IMG/VR virus record: IMGVR_UViG_3300043438_000976
Span: 36,027-100,026 of that record
Strand: one strand, 5' to 3'
Length of the DNA stretch: 64,000 bases
Origin: a virus
Positions within the stretch are counted from its first letter, which is position 1. Every line of letters begins with the position of its first letter. The notes under the pieces were generated by a model that saw only the letters and a program-made list of their open reading frames with translations, was not told the origin of the DNA and ran no database searches. Of this stretch, positions 55,902 through 62,478 are shown one piece after another. The position numbers were made by a program, and so were the translations under genes.

Positions 55902-56452
55902 TTTCTTTTCCTTCAGGTTAAATGTGGGCTTTGTTGTTCCCACGGGTTTTAATGATACAATTTAAAATTGCTGTAATTAACCTAACTACAACAGGATGGC
56001 TGAGACGGATTTTTATTTTCTGCTTACCCCCATCCCCAGTATATCGGTTCAAGTCTCGCAAGCCTAGCATACAATTCATGTCGCCTAGATTGTGTTGTGT
56101 CTGTACAATCATCATACAAAGTCTTTCCAATGTGTCGTCTATTCCTTCGAGTCTAGTTTCCTAGAACAGTATTTCTACTGTGTCCTGCGACCATCTTCTA
56201 TAGCAGTTAGTTCAGAGTTTATTGTTTAAGTTGCTGAATCCATCCTAGGATTTAACAGGTTAGTTGTTGACTGCTTTTATTTTACACAGGCCATCACTCT
56301 GTGCTCGTTAGTCTTGCTTCAATAGACCCCTTCAACGCTCGGTGTTTTTACGCACTCTGCTCCAGTTTCTACCACAGTGTCTAACAGTTCATAGTTAATG
56401 AATGTTGCTGTACCTAACCTAAAACTTCTTAGCTTGCATTACTGCTTGCTAT
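55902..56452 (-). ncRNA. Transcribed untranslated leader or structured RNA, about 550 nt
   Basis: The region has a consensus promoter but no convincing gene. Visible structure on the minus strand: hairpin ACAGTA-GAAA-TACTGT (56181-56166) with a GNRA loop; GAGAC/GTCTC (56057-56053 with 56006-56002) interleaved with GGATGG/CCATCC (56035-56030 with 55999-55994), a possible pseudoknot; and a repeated TACAGCAA element at both ends. It could be a structured 5' UTR, a processed ncRNA or a Y-RNA-like partner of the adjacent Ro-like protein. Boundaries are set by the promoter and the start codon only. Confidence 0.5.
55968..56420. repeat. Short repeat pair bracketing the leader
   Basis: TTGCTGTAATTAACCT (55968-55983) and TTGCTGTACCTAACCT (56405-56420) agree at 14 of 16 positions and lie near the two ends of the leader. 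Confidence 0.6.
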
Positions 56453-56458
56453 GTATTA

Positions 56459-56487
56459 ATTATATACTAATTAACTCTTGTTGTCAA
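56459..56487 (-). promoter_or_regulatory. Perfect consensus promoter of the leader/TROVE transcript
   Basis: TTGACA (56487-56482), 17 nt, TATAAT (56464-56459). Expected transcription start about 56452, some 550 nt before the coding region. Confidence 0.9.
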
Positions 56488-56518
56488 CAAATTTTTTAAG
56501 TTTGTTATCCAAAATGTC

Positions 56519-56608
56519 TGGCAGTGGGTAAGAGATTCGAACTCTTGTGCCGCTTTCGCAACCTGCACCTTTCCAAGATGTGCCAATAAACCGCTCTGGC
56601 AACCCACT
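56519..56608 (-). tRNA. tRNA-Ser (anticodon GGA)
   Basis: 90 nt class II with encoded CCA. Acceptor AGTGGGT/ACCCACT, anticodon loop TTGGAAA, variable arm GGTTGCGAAAGCGGC-like and T-arm AAGAG-TTCGAAT-CTCTT. Confidence 0.93.
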
Positions 56609-56611
56609 ATT

Positions 56612-56839
56612 TTATCGACGCTTCGGTGCCCCAATACGACTGGCTTTGTTCCAATCGTATGCAACACCGTCCGGGCACTTGCCGTCTTTCACACTGTCAA
56701 CTCCGAACATGCCTACAATTTCAAAGTCAGGACCTTTAATTGTTACAAACATGCCAACAGTTTTGGCAAATATCATTGCGTCACTTAATGTTAGACATTC
56801 ATTTAATGTCAATTTATTTTTGCTTATTACTTTATACAT
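56612..56839 (-). CDS. Small conserved phage protein, 75 aa
   Basis: MYKVISKNKLTLNECLTLSD, then AKTVGMFVTIKGPDFEIVGM, CPDGVAYDWNKASRIG and a basic end. The compact alpha/beta layout and its GVAYDWNKASRIG phrase are familiar from hypothetical proteins of T4-like phages. It sits between two tRNA genes in the same orientation. No function assigned. Confidence 0.72.
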   Translation of the reverse strand: MYKVISKNKLTLNECLTLSDAMIFAKTVGMFVTIKGPDFEIVGMFGVDSVKDGKCPDGVAYDWNKASRIGAPKRR

Positions 56840-56880
56840 TGTTAATTTTACTTTCTTTTCTTACTCATCACAACAACGTT

Positions 56881-56955
56881 TGGTCCCACCAACAGGAATC
56901 GAACCTGTATCTGAGACTTAGGAGGTCCCCGTTCTATCCATTGAACTATAGCGGG
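56881..56955 (-). tRNA. tRNA-Arg (anticodon CCT)
   Basis: 75 nt with encoded CCA. Acceptor CCCGCTA/TGGTGGG (with G-T pairs), anticodon stem GGGAC/GTCTC with loop CTCCTAA, T-loop TTCGATT. Confidence 0.93.
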
Positions 56956-57465
56956 TTATAAAAACTTTTCTAATATTTTCTCTAATTCTAAATGATCCGA
57001 TCTTATACTGATAATATTTTTAAATTGATCTGTAGAATTTACTACAGTATGCCAATAATTGTACGCATCAAAAATACAACTGCCATTTTTCATACTCCAT
57101 TGGTCAACTAATTTTGCGTTATTTTCATCTAATAAAGGTATAGAACTTTTATGAAAATTTTGATGAAAGGTATTAGTTGTATCATTTATCTGGTCAAAAA
57201 TTTCTATCGAAACATCCTCATGACCTATTGGTGCTACTACTAATGACCAACGAACTCCCGTACCGTCTAGCCGTTGATCTTTATGTATTATGTCTTTCGA
57301 GTTTGGACTCAACCAAATAGAAAGGGTATATACATCATCGACTAAATCTTCCAATCCTAACATTTTTAAATAAGGCGAGGAATCTACAACACCCCAAAAA
57401 TTTCCAACATTTGGATTTAGATGATATGAAAATACGTTTTTTGTAGTTATTGGAATAAAATACAT
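56956..57465 (-). CDS. 2OG oxygenase-like protein between tRNA genes, 169 aa
   Basis: From ATG 57465 the protein begins MYFIPITTKNVFSYHLNPNV; an earlier ATG lies inside the tRNA-Arg gene and is rejected. SPNSKDIIHKDQRLDGTGVR (H-x-D), YNYWHTVVNSTDQF (distal His) and NIISIRSD (Arg) give the 2OG-Fe(II) order. No family specificity. Leaving no gap to tRNA-Arg (CCT), it is co-transcribed with the tRNAs, and its stop abuts the tRNA 5' end. Confidence 0.7.
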   Translation of the reverse strand: MYFIPITTKNVFSYHLNPNVGNFWGVVDSSPYLKMLGLEDLVDDVYTLSIWLSPNSKDIIHKDQRLDGTGVRWSLVVAPIGHEDVSIEIFDQINDTTNTFHQNFHKSSIPLLDENNAKLVDQWSMKNGSCIFDAYNYWHTVVNSTDQFKNIISIRSDHLELEKILEKFL

Positions 57466-57469
57466 ATAT

Positions 57470-57544
57470 TGGCCGGCCATGCAGGAATCGAACCCACACC
57501 GCTTGTTTCGAAGACAAGCATGATATCCATTTCACTAATGGCCG
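57470..57544 (-). tRNA. tRNA-Arg (anticodon TCG)
   Basis: 75 nt with encoded CCA. Acceptor CGGCCAT/ATGGCCG, anticodon stem GCTTGT/ACAAGC with loop CTTCGAA, T-loop TTCGATT. Confidence 0.93.
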
Positions 57545-57548
57545 CATT

Positions 57549-57622
57549 TGGTGCTCCAGGCTGGGAACGATCCAGCTTCTCATCCTTACCAAGGAAGTGT
57601 ACTGCCTTTATACTACAGGAGC
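57549..57622 (-). tRNA. tRNA-Thr (anticodon GGT), diverged
   Basis: 74 nt with encoded CCA. Acceptor GCTCCTG/CTGGAGC has one T-T mismatch; the anticodon stem CTTCC/GGATG has one mismatch; loop TTGGTAA reads GGT. The T-loop is ATCGTTC, not the usual TTCRANY. First gene of the tRNA operon. Confidence 0.8.
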
Positions 57623-57649
57623 AAATCTTTTTCTTTTAAATATACTTTA

Positions 57650-57678
57650 ATTATACAACATTATGGAAATTCAGTCAA
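57650..57678 (-). promoter_or_regulatory. Promoter of the tRNA operon
   Basis: TTGACT (57678-57673), 17 nt, TATAAT (57655-57650). The -35 lies in the first codons of the divergent QueC-like gene. Confidence 0.82.
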
Positions 57679-58283
57679 GGATAGATGGTAAACAGATCGT
57701 TGTGAATTTACAACAGAATACAGCTTACGGGTTAATGATGTCCGGAGGACTAGACAGTGCAGTATTGCTCTATCTAATGCTTAAAGATTGTCCTACTGCT
57801 AGCATCCAACCTTTTTATATTGCCAAACACGACGGCTCGTATGCGTACATTGACGGTATCATTGAGTACATAAATCTACTGTTTAATATTCGACTACCTG
57901 ACCCTATCAAAGTAGGGTCACCGGATATTCATCATACCCAGATTAATCAAACAGGCATTAGACATGTTCTAATAAAGTATCCAGAAATAGAAAAATTGTT
58001 TATAGGCATCAATCAAAATCCGCCACAACCTTGGGGAGATCCAAAATGGCAGTTTCCTAACAGGCCTATATCTAATAGTAATCCTAGAATAGAGATGCCT
58101 TTTATGATGCTGTACAAGACACACATAGTTGATCTTGTTGATCAACTTGAAATTCAGGCACTCGCAAATCTAACGCATACCTGTACTGAACAAGTAACAG
58201 GTAGATGTTTAAAATGTTTTCAATGTAGCGAAAGAATGTGGGCATATCAAACACTCGGTCTAACAGATCACGGTAAACTCTAA
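57663..58283 (+). CDS. QueC-like PP-loop enzyme
   Basis: 206 residues. MMSGGLDSAVLLYLMLKDC has SGGxDS at residues 27-32. The C-terminal Cys set CTEQVTGRCLKCFQCSERMW (C-x8-C-x2-C-x2-C) matches the zinc site of QueC, and the EMPFMMLYKTHIVDLVDQL segment matches its conserved dimer/substrate region. QueC converts CDG to preQ0. Shorter than bacterial QueC. Its stop overlaps the opposite gene by 4 nt. A QueD-like gene is at 16967; QueE and FolE are not in the window. Other 7-deazaguanine-like or unrelated adenylating roles remain possible. Confidence 0.7.
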   Translation: MEIQSRIDGKQIVVNLQQNTAYGLMMSGGLDSAVLLYLMLKDCPTASIQPFYIAKHDGSYAYIDGIIEYINLLFNIRLPDPIKVGSPDIHHTQINQTGIRHVLIKYPEIEKLFIGINQNPPQPWGDPKWQFPNRPISNSNPRIEMPFMMLYKTHIVDLVDQLEIQALANLTHTCTEQVTGRCLKCFQCSERMWAYQTLGLTDHGKL

Positions 58284-59155
58284 TCAGGAGTTTCGTAACT
58301 CCACTTCCAAGTGCGGCCGTCTTCCAATCCTAATTGTTCACATAGCTCGTCAGTAAACGTTCCGTCAACTCTTAAAGTATATCGAAATACTGGTTCTGGG
58401 TCAACTCCGTGGTAGTCGCGGTTATTAAAGAAGTAGCTACGAGCGTCACTATCTAGATAAATCTTTTTCTTAGCCTTTTCGTCCCAAATAAAACTAGGGC
58501 GACTTCCACTTGCAAAAAATAAATTGATATTGTGATCACTGTGTTCAGCCATAACACTGTCTCGATGTGTTACTACTCCGGCATTTGGGTAAGTTGTAAA
58601 AAATAAAACTCGACCAATTGTCTTAAACGGCAGTTGGTTAATGTACTCAACTACATTAGGAAACAATTTTGCAGCTTCGGTCCATTGCCCAAAGTCCTCT
58701 GTTTTCTTTCCAAAATCATTTTTCTTTAAGTACAATGCAAAGAACCACGGAATAACTGCACCCATGGCAAAATAAGCATATTTGTACATTGCCTGCATTT
58801 CTTTTCCGGGACTTCGATCAATAACTTCTTTAAGAGCTTCTCGATGCACTCCTGTTGGATCGTACTTATGCAGTTGCTGAAGCATCTCACTCCAACAATC
58901 GTGTCCACCAAACCTGGCAACTTCTTCTGGGGGTAATGCTCCGTAGGTCATCCCCATTTTATATTCTTCGTTTAATGCAAGACCTTTGCAACATTCGATA
59001 TGAAGTTTTTGGTCTTGACTGTGATCAATATATTTGTCCATTGACAAAATAGGGAGTCGATTCTTACCGACTCCCTTAATGCCGTATTCTGCATAAGGAT
59101 ACGACACTATATTCTGTGTGTGAAACTTTGAGGATGTGTGTTGCTGATCTTTCAT
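58280..59155 (-). CDS. 2OG-Fe(II) oxygenase, AspH-like, 291 aa
   Basis: AGVVTHRDSVMAEHSDHNIN holds H-x-D; FFNNRDYHGVDPEPVFRYTL supplies the distal His and Arg. The first 110 residues (SKFHTQNIVSYPYAEYGIKG) are an unassigned extension. A Lys/Asp-rich turn, WDEKAKKKIYLDSDARS, precedes the distal motif. It starts as TAATG on the phosphatase stop. Substrate unknown; outside the main island. Confidence 0.8.
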   Translation of the reverse strand: MKDQQHTSSKFHTQNIVSYPYAEYGIKGVGKNRLPILSMDKYIDHSQDQKLHIECCKGLALNEEYKMGMTYGALPPEEVARFGGHDCWSEMLQQLHKYDPTGVHREALKEVIDRSPGKEMQAMYKYAYFAMGAVIPWFFALYLKKNDFGKKTEDFGQWTEAAKLFPNVVEYINQLPFKTIGRVLFFTTYPNAGVVTHRDSVMAEHSDHNINLFFASGSRPSFIWDEKAKKKIYLDSDARSYFFNNRDYHGVDPEPVFRYTLRVDGTFTDELCEQLGLEDGRTWKWSYETPD

Positions 59156-59622
59156 TAGTCTACACTTCTAAAAGTTCGCCAATCATCAATGTTTGGCTTT
59201 TCATCTGCATCATATGTCCAGCCTAATGACTTCATCATGCGATGCTTAACTAGTAAGTTAGGACTACGGAAGCGGCCAGTGTCTTCAAAGCCCATCATGA
59301 CTCCGAGTTCACACACAGCACCACTACGGCAAACACCTGCATAGCAATGAACAACCACGTTCATCTTATTTTCCAGTGCATGTTGCAGTAATCGAACAAG
59401 CTCTGCGGCCTGCTCATGACTACACTTCATAGCTTCTTCCAGCACCTCATCCTTTTCTTCGACGTCCAAAAATTCAAAATTGTGAATTTCTTTGAACTTG
59501 TGTGCAGGAGTAGGTCGCCAGCTTGCTGGATCAACAATGCTGATCAGCATACTGTTCTCACCTGCCTCGTGATGAAATCTCTTCGGAATATCATCTGCGG
59601 CTACATTTTCAATCCATGGCAT
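59155..59622 (-). CDS. Dual-specificity/tyrosine protein phosphatase
   Basis: 155 residues with the P-loop VHCYAGVCRSG (His92, nucleophile Cys93, Arg99) of Cys-based phosphatases. A general-acid Asp is probably in the LISIVDPASW segment. The N-terminus MPWIENVAADDIP has no signal peptide. ATG follows GGAGGCAATC. Phage phosphatases of this type may remove phosphate from host proteins or RNA 5' ends; the target is unknown. Confidence 0.85.
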   Translation of the reverse strand: MPWIENVAADDIPKRFHHEAGENSMLISIVDPASWRPTPAHKFKEIHNFEFLDVEEKDEVLEEAMKCSHEQAAELVRLLQHALENKMNVVVHCYAGVCRSGAVCELGVMMGFEDTGRFRSPNLLVKHRMMKSLGWTYDADEKPNIDDWRTFRSVD

Positions 59623-59631
59623 GATTGCCTC

Positions 59632-59838
59632 CTAACATTCGATATCTATATTTCTGCCCTTGTCCAAATCTAAACGAAGATTTCTTGCTACTCGTTCTGC
59701 TATGATTTGATCAAGCCTACGTTCTTCAATTTTTTTTGCGTAATCTTCAGTTCGTTGTTTTTCCAAGCGAGTCTGATCCAGACGATATTGTTCTTGATTG
59801 TACTTTATAACACTTTGTTCTGCTCTTGATATTTGCAT
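59632..59838 (-). CDS. Small coiled-coil protein, 68 aa
   Basis: Almost wholly helical and charged (YRLDQTRLEKQRTEDYAKKI) with heptad Leu/Ile spacing, ending CNIDIEC-like (GRNIDIEC). Linked by TAATG to the upstream small gene. No known motif. Confidence 0.6.
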   Translation of the reverse strand: MQISRAEQSVIKYNQEQYRLDQTRLEKQRTEDYAKKIEERRLDQIIAERVARNLRLDLDKGRNIDIEC

Positions 59839-60023
59839 TATATTTGCTCCGAATTTAGCCGTTCAATTTCGTTGGCGGCTTCTTCTAAGAGATCCGCAAT
59901 ACGATCCGGCTTGCCTTCTTCTACGCTTTTACGTCCTTGAATCTGTCTGCGGATCTCTGCTCGTTTACGTAAACGAAATATCAAGCTCTGTTCTGCAACA
60001 GGTAAATGGCCTTCATCTTTCAT
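59838..60023 (-). CDS. Small helical protein, 61 aa
   Basis: MKDEGHLPVAEQSLIFRLRK then a basic helix (RAEIRRQIQGRK) and a C-terminal acidic helix (LLEEAANEIERLN). The latter is a frequent ending of phage accessory proteins. Overlaps at both ends (ATGA, TAATG). Confidence 0.6.
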   Translation of the reverse strand: MKDEGHLPVAEQSLIFRLRKRAEIRRQIQGRKSVEEGKPDRIADLLEEAANEIERLNSEQI

Positions 60024-60133
60024 ACTGTCTCCACAATATAGTATCCTGAATTAGGGTATGTTTCTTTCAACCATTCCAACATGCCCGGTTCATTGGGCAG
60101 TCGGATTGATTTAAATTTATTTGTGATATACAT
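60020..60133 (-). CDS. Tiny protein, 37 aa
   Basis: Reads MYITNKFKSIRLPNEPGMLE, then WLKETYPNSGYYIVETV. Start overlaps the previous stop as TAATG and its stop overlaps the next start as ATGA, a strong sign of real coding. Function unknown. Confidence 0.72.
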   Translation of the reverse strand: MYITNKFKSIRLPNEPGMLEWLKETYPNSGYYIVETV

Positions 60134-60339
60134 TATTTTCGTCCAATCTTTGTTACAACATCGGCCTTGCTCTGTAGCAGTTGGGCACGGAAGCGACGAT
60201 ATACTCGCAATGCGGCAATGCTCATGGGATCTTCCTTGCCTTCTAACTCTGCTATCTTAGCATCCAGTTCGGCTTCGTGAGCACGATGACGTTCGACATC
60301 TGCCTTGAGCCCTTTCGCATCGCCCCAAAAGAATTTCAT
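60133..60339 (-). CDS. Small coiled-coil protein, 68 aa
   Basis: A charged helix (DVERHRAHEAELDAKIAELE) followed by ALRVYRRFRAQLLQSKADVV. A likely helical hairpin. It is in the run of short overlapping genes downstream of the HD gene. Function unknown. Confidence 0.66.
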   Translation of the reverse strand: MKFFWGDAKGLKADVERHRAHEAELDAKIAELEGKEDPMSIAALRVYRRFRAQLLQSKADVVTKIGRK

Positions 60340-60340
60340 A

Positions 60341-60634
60341 TCATCCCCACTTTAACATAAAGAACGTAGCGTCCTTTTCATTTTTAAATCTATACTCAAA
60401 AGGTCCAGGACTCCAACGAGGATTGTTATATCCATTGTTTCTGTGTCCAAACTGCTTCGAGCACCACTCTGTCATCTTATCTTTTTCTTCCCACCAATCA
60501 CCGCCCGAAAAATACACAGTGTATTTCTGAGGAGCAAGATCTTCTCGAACCCGCAGTTCTAAACTACGGGGGCGTTTAGTAAACCAGTTCATAGGAGTAT
60601 GCGGATAAAAACTATTAACGTCTAAATCAATCAT
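60341..60634 (-). CDS. Unknown protein, 97 aa
   Basis: MIDLDVNSFYPHTPMNWFTK, then RSLELRVREDLAPQKYTVYF and a Trp-rich GGDWWEEKDKMTEWCSKQFG, ending FEYRFKNEKDATFFMLKWG. The last phrase (F-x-NEKDA-x-FFxLKW) is typical of small T4-like phage proteins. ATGA-coupled to the HD gene. Confidence 0.7.
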   Translation of the reverse strand: MIDLDVNSFYPHTPMNWFTKRPRSLELRVREDLAPQKYTVYFSGGDWWEEKDKMTEWCSKQFGHRNNGYNNPRWSPGPFEYRFKNEKDATFFMLKWG

Positions 60635-61167
60635 ACACCTACGAACCGGCTGGCTTCGGCGTGCAACCCACGATCACCTCGAGTCATTACTTCTAACATC
60701 AAACGCTTTTCTTCTAAGTAAGTCCTAGCAAAAGCAGGATCGTGTGCCATGATGCTACGACTGTTGGAGATCAAATCTGCCAACTTAACAGTCTGTGCTT
60801 CAGCAGGTGCTTCAGCAGTGTGAGCACGGTCCATGGCCTTGCGATGAGCACGATTGCCATCTTCTGGCTTTGACACGTCAGTTAACCAACCAACTAACGC
60901 CGCAACCTCCGGACCAAAATTCATATGGATGTCAGTGGCGGTAACTCCGGTATCTTCTACTGTATCGTGTAACCAAGCAGCCGCTACCATTTCAGCAGTA
61001 CTGCCAGGAACCTCTGCCACAATCCTTGCAACTTCTGCAGGGTGAACAAAGTAAGGTTCTCCGGTATACTTACGCTTTTGACCCACGGCACTGTGAGCAG
61101 CAATAGCGAAAACTTGGGCCTTATGGACCAAATCCATCCCAGTTAATTCCATAGTAAATTCTTCCAT
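60631..61167 (-). CDS. HD-domain ppGpp hydrolase-like protein (MESH1/SpoT type)
   Basis: 178 residues. AIAAHSAVGQKRKYTGEPYF and VHPAEVARIV begin the RelA/SpoT hydrolase domain (Arg32, His42); AAWLHDTVEDTG gives His67-Asp68 and Glu71-Asp72; VKLADLISNSRSI gives Asp131 and Asn135. These match the Mn-dependent (p)ppGpp 3'-pyrophosphohydrolase set. No synthetase domain, so it is a small alarmone hydrolase. It could lower host ppGpp during infection. ATG 61167 follows AAGGAGAGTAGC. Confidence 0.85.
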   Translation of the reverse strand: MEEFTMELTGMDLVHKAQVFAIAAHSAVGQKRKYTGEPYFVHPAEVARIVAEVPGSTAEMVAAAWLHDTVEDTGVTATDIHMNFGPEVAALVGWLTDVSKPEDGNRAHRKAMDRAHTAEAPAEAQTVKLADLISNSRSIMAHDPAFARTYLEEKRLMLEVMTRGDRGLHAEASRFVGV

Positions 61168-61192
61168 GCTACTCTCCTTGTTAATAAGTTAT

Positions 61193-61221
61193 ATTATAGC
61201 ATGGTTTTACCATACTGTCAA
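61193..61221 (-). promoter_or_regulatory. Perfect promoter with palindromic spacer
   Basis: TTGACA (61221-61216), 17 nt, TATAAT (61198-61193). The spacer holds the palindrome ATGGT-AAA-ACCAT, a possible operator. The -35 overlaps the stop of the metallophosphoesterase gene. Confidence 0.88.
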
Positions 61222-61769
61222 CCGGTATGATGTCCTTTAATCACATTATCTTTGATCATACGTACAGCACGATCCATAGATATAACAATTTCTCCGGTTG
61301 AATCCATTCCTACGTCCAACGCACGATACTGTTCGATTCCACTCTTACCACCATGTAAGTGACCATGAAAGTGTAATGCACCTCTGTGCATTTGGTCCCA
61401 TTCGGCAATTGGATAATGAAACATCACGCACTTGTGGCCGTCATAGGTAATATCCAAATACTTGTGTATTTCCTTAAATGCACTACGGAACGTTTCGTCC
61501 ATTAGTGTCTTGCGATCGTGATTACCTTCAACTAAAATTTTATCACCATTTAAGCGATGCATCATTCGGCCTGCATCACTGCCTGACATAAATGCTACAT
61601 CTCCTAAGATGTAAACCATATCCTCGGGAGCGACCTTAGCATTCCATTCTTCCGCCATTGCATTATTCATATACGCAACATCGTCTCTAAATCGTGCTCT
61701 TGTCTGTGGACAGAACTTCATAATGTTCTTATGTCCAAAATGTAGGTCGCTAGTTATCCATATTTTCAT
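61218..61769 (-). CDS. Calcineurin-like metallophosphoesterase, 183 aa
   Basis: SDLHFGHKNI (D-x-H), YILGDVAFMSG (GD), ILVEGNHDRK (GNHD), MFHYPIAEW and HFHGHLHGG form the complete dinuclear metal site of the MPPE family. ATG 61769 overlaps the upstream stop as TGATG; an adjacent TTG is not needed. Enzymes of this size in T4-like phages hydrolyse phosphomono- or diesters; the substrate is unknown. Confidence 0.9.
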   Translation of the reverse strand: MKIWITSDLHFGHKNIMKFCPQTRARFRDDVAYMNNAMAEEWNAKVAPEDMVYILGDVAFMSGSDAGRMMHRLNGDKILVEGNHDRKTLMDETFRSAFKEIHKYLDITYDGHKCVMFHYPIAEWDQMHRGALHFHGHLHGGKSGIEQYRALDVGMDSTGEIVISMDRAVRMIKDNVIKGHHTG

Positions 61770-61942
61770 CAATACGTCTCTTTTATAATATCATATAGTT
61801 CAGCAGGCCATGCAGCCTTAAATTCTTCAGTCTTAACATATTCATTGTAGGATTTAGCTTCAAAGAACACCTTCTTGAATACGCTCATATGCTTGCCCTT
61901 AGGCAATATTGTGAGATAGATTGATTTTGCTTTGCCTGCCAT
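61769..61942 (-). CDS. Small protein, 57 aa
   Basis: Reads MAGKAKSIYLTILPKGKHMS, then VFKKVFFEAKSYNEYVKTEE and a hydrophilic end (IIKETY). Basic N-terminus, aromatic centre. The ribosome site is AAGGAAACATC and a consensus promoter lies just upstream. TGATG links it to the phosphoesterase. Function unknown. Confidence 0.78.
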   Translation of the reverse strand: MAGKAKSIYLTILPKGKHMSVFKKVFFEAKSYNEYVKTEEFKAAWPAELYDIIKETY

Positions 61943-61970
61943 GATGTTTCCTTAAGTGTAGTAAGTACAT

Positions 61971-61999
61971 ATTATACAGTCAAAAGAAAGCCCTGTCAA
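61971..61999 (-). promoter_or_regulatory. Perfect promoter embedded in a terminator
   Basis: TTGACA (61999-61994), 17 nt, TATAAT (61976-61971), for the 57-residue protein and the phosphoesterase. The -35 is formed by the loop and 3' arm start of the terminator hairpin. Confidence 0.9.
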
Positions 62000-62006
62000 G
62001 CAGGGC
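61982..62006 (-). terminator. Terminator of the kinase/FkbM/rpoZ transcript
   Basis: GCCCTG-CTTGA-CAGGGC (62006-61990) then TTTCTTTT. Good stem and T-rich tail. Confidence 0.85.
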
Positions 62007-62011
62007 AGTAA

Positions 62012-62476
62012 TTATTGGGCGAACCAAACTTCCTTAAAGCCTTCCTCTACAGTAGGCTCTTCCCAACTGGCAATCATGCTGGCGATAACATGCTCTGGAA
62101 TGTCTTTGCCTGGGCGACTCCATAACCGTCTAAACAGTTCTTTATGTTCCGGTGTCTTAAACACCACAGCAATATGCTCGTAGTCAGGCAACATATTAAA
62201 CTTACGAATACGGCTTACTAGAGTAGTACTGGTTTGATCCCATATAATGTCCTTGCCAGCTTCACGTGCTTGTACAACTTTGTCAGCCATTAGATTTACA
62301 GCCGTCGGCATGTACTCTACAAATACTTCCGAGTAGGTCTTGCCTTGTTCTACAGCATAGGCTTCAACAAAATCGTCAGTACTCACTACTACGCAGTCAG
62401 AAGCCCAATCTTGTTCTTTAATCCAAGTGCTCTTGCCCGAGGCAGGCACTCCGACCAATTGATAACATTTTGCCAT
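62012..62476 (-). CDS. P-loop kinase, polynucleotide-kinase-like, 154 aa
   Basis: QLVGVPASGKSTWIKEQDW is the Walker A motif (residues 6-16), VVVSTDDFVEAYA a DxD-like acceptor motif and WDQTSTTLVSRIRKFNML a Walker B/lid-type region with Arg. The pattern fits the T4 Pnk kinase-domain superfamily (5'-OH polynucleotide kinase or zeta-toxin-like). No phosphatase domain is attached; a separate phosphoesterase gene lies downstream. RNA or tRNA repair is a possible role. Confidence 0.82.
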   Translation of the reverse strand: MAKCYQLVGVPASGKSTWIKEQDWASDCVVVSTDDFVEAYAVEQGKTYSEVFVEYMPTAVNLMADKVVQAREAGKDIIWDQTSTTLVSRIRKFNMLPDYEHIAVVFKTPEHKELFRRLWSRPGKDIPEHVIASMIASWEEPTVEEGFKEVWFAQ

Positions 62477-62478
62477 TT

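Noticed and set aside
54508-55965. Several open frames opposite the TROVE-like gene
   Set aside because: Antisense shadows of a strongly supported vWA/TROVE-type coding sequence; no start signals.
55918-56130. 70-residue minus-strand open frame inside the TROVE leader
   Set aside because: Starts at TTG without a ribosome site, composition is unremarkable and it overlaps structured elements; kept as unlikely coding rather than annotated.
55902-56452. Leader region as tmRNA, RNase P RNA or group I intron
   Set aside because: No tag-peptide frame with tRNA-Ala ends, no RNase P core sequences such as GAGGAAAGTCC, and no P/Q/R/S intron core were found by eye.
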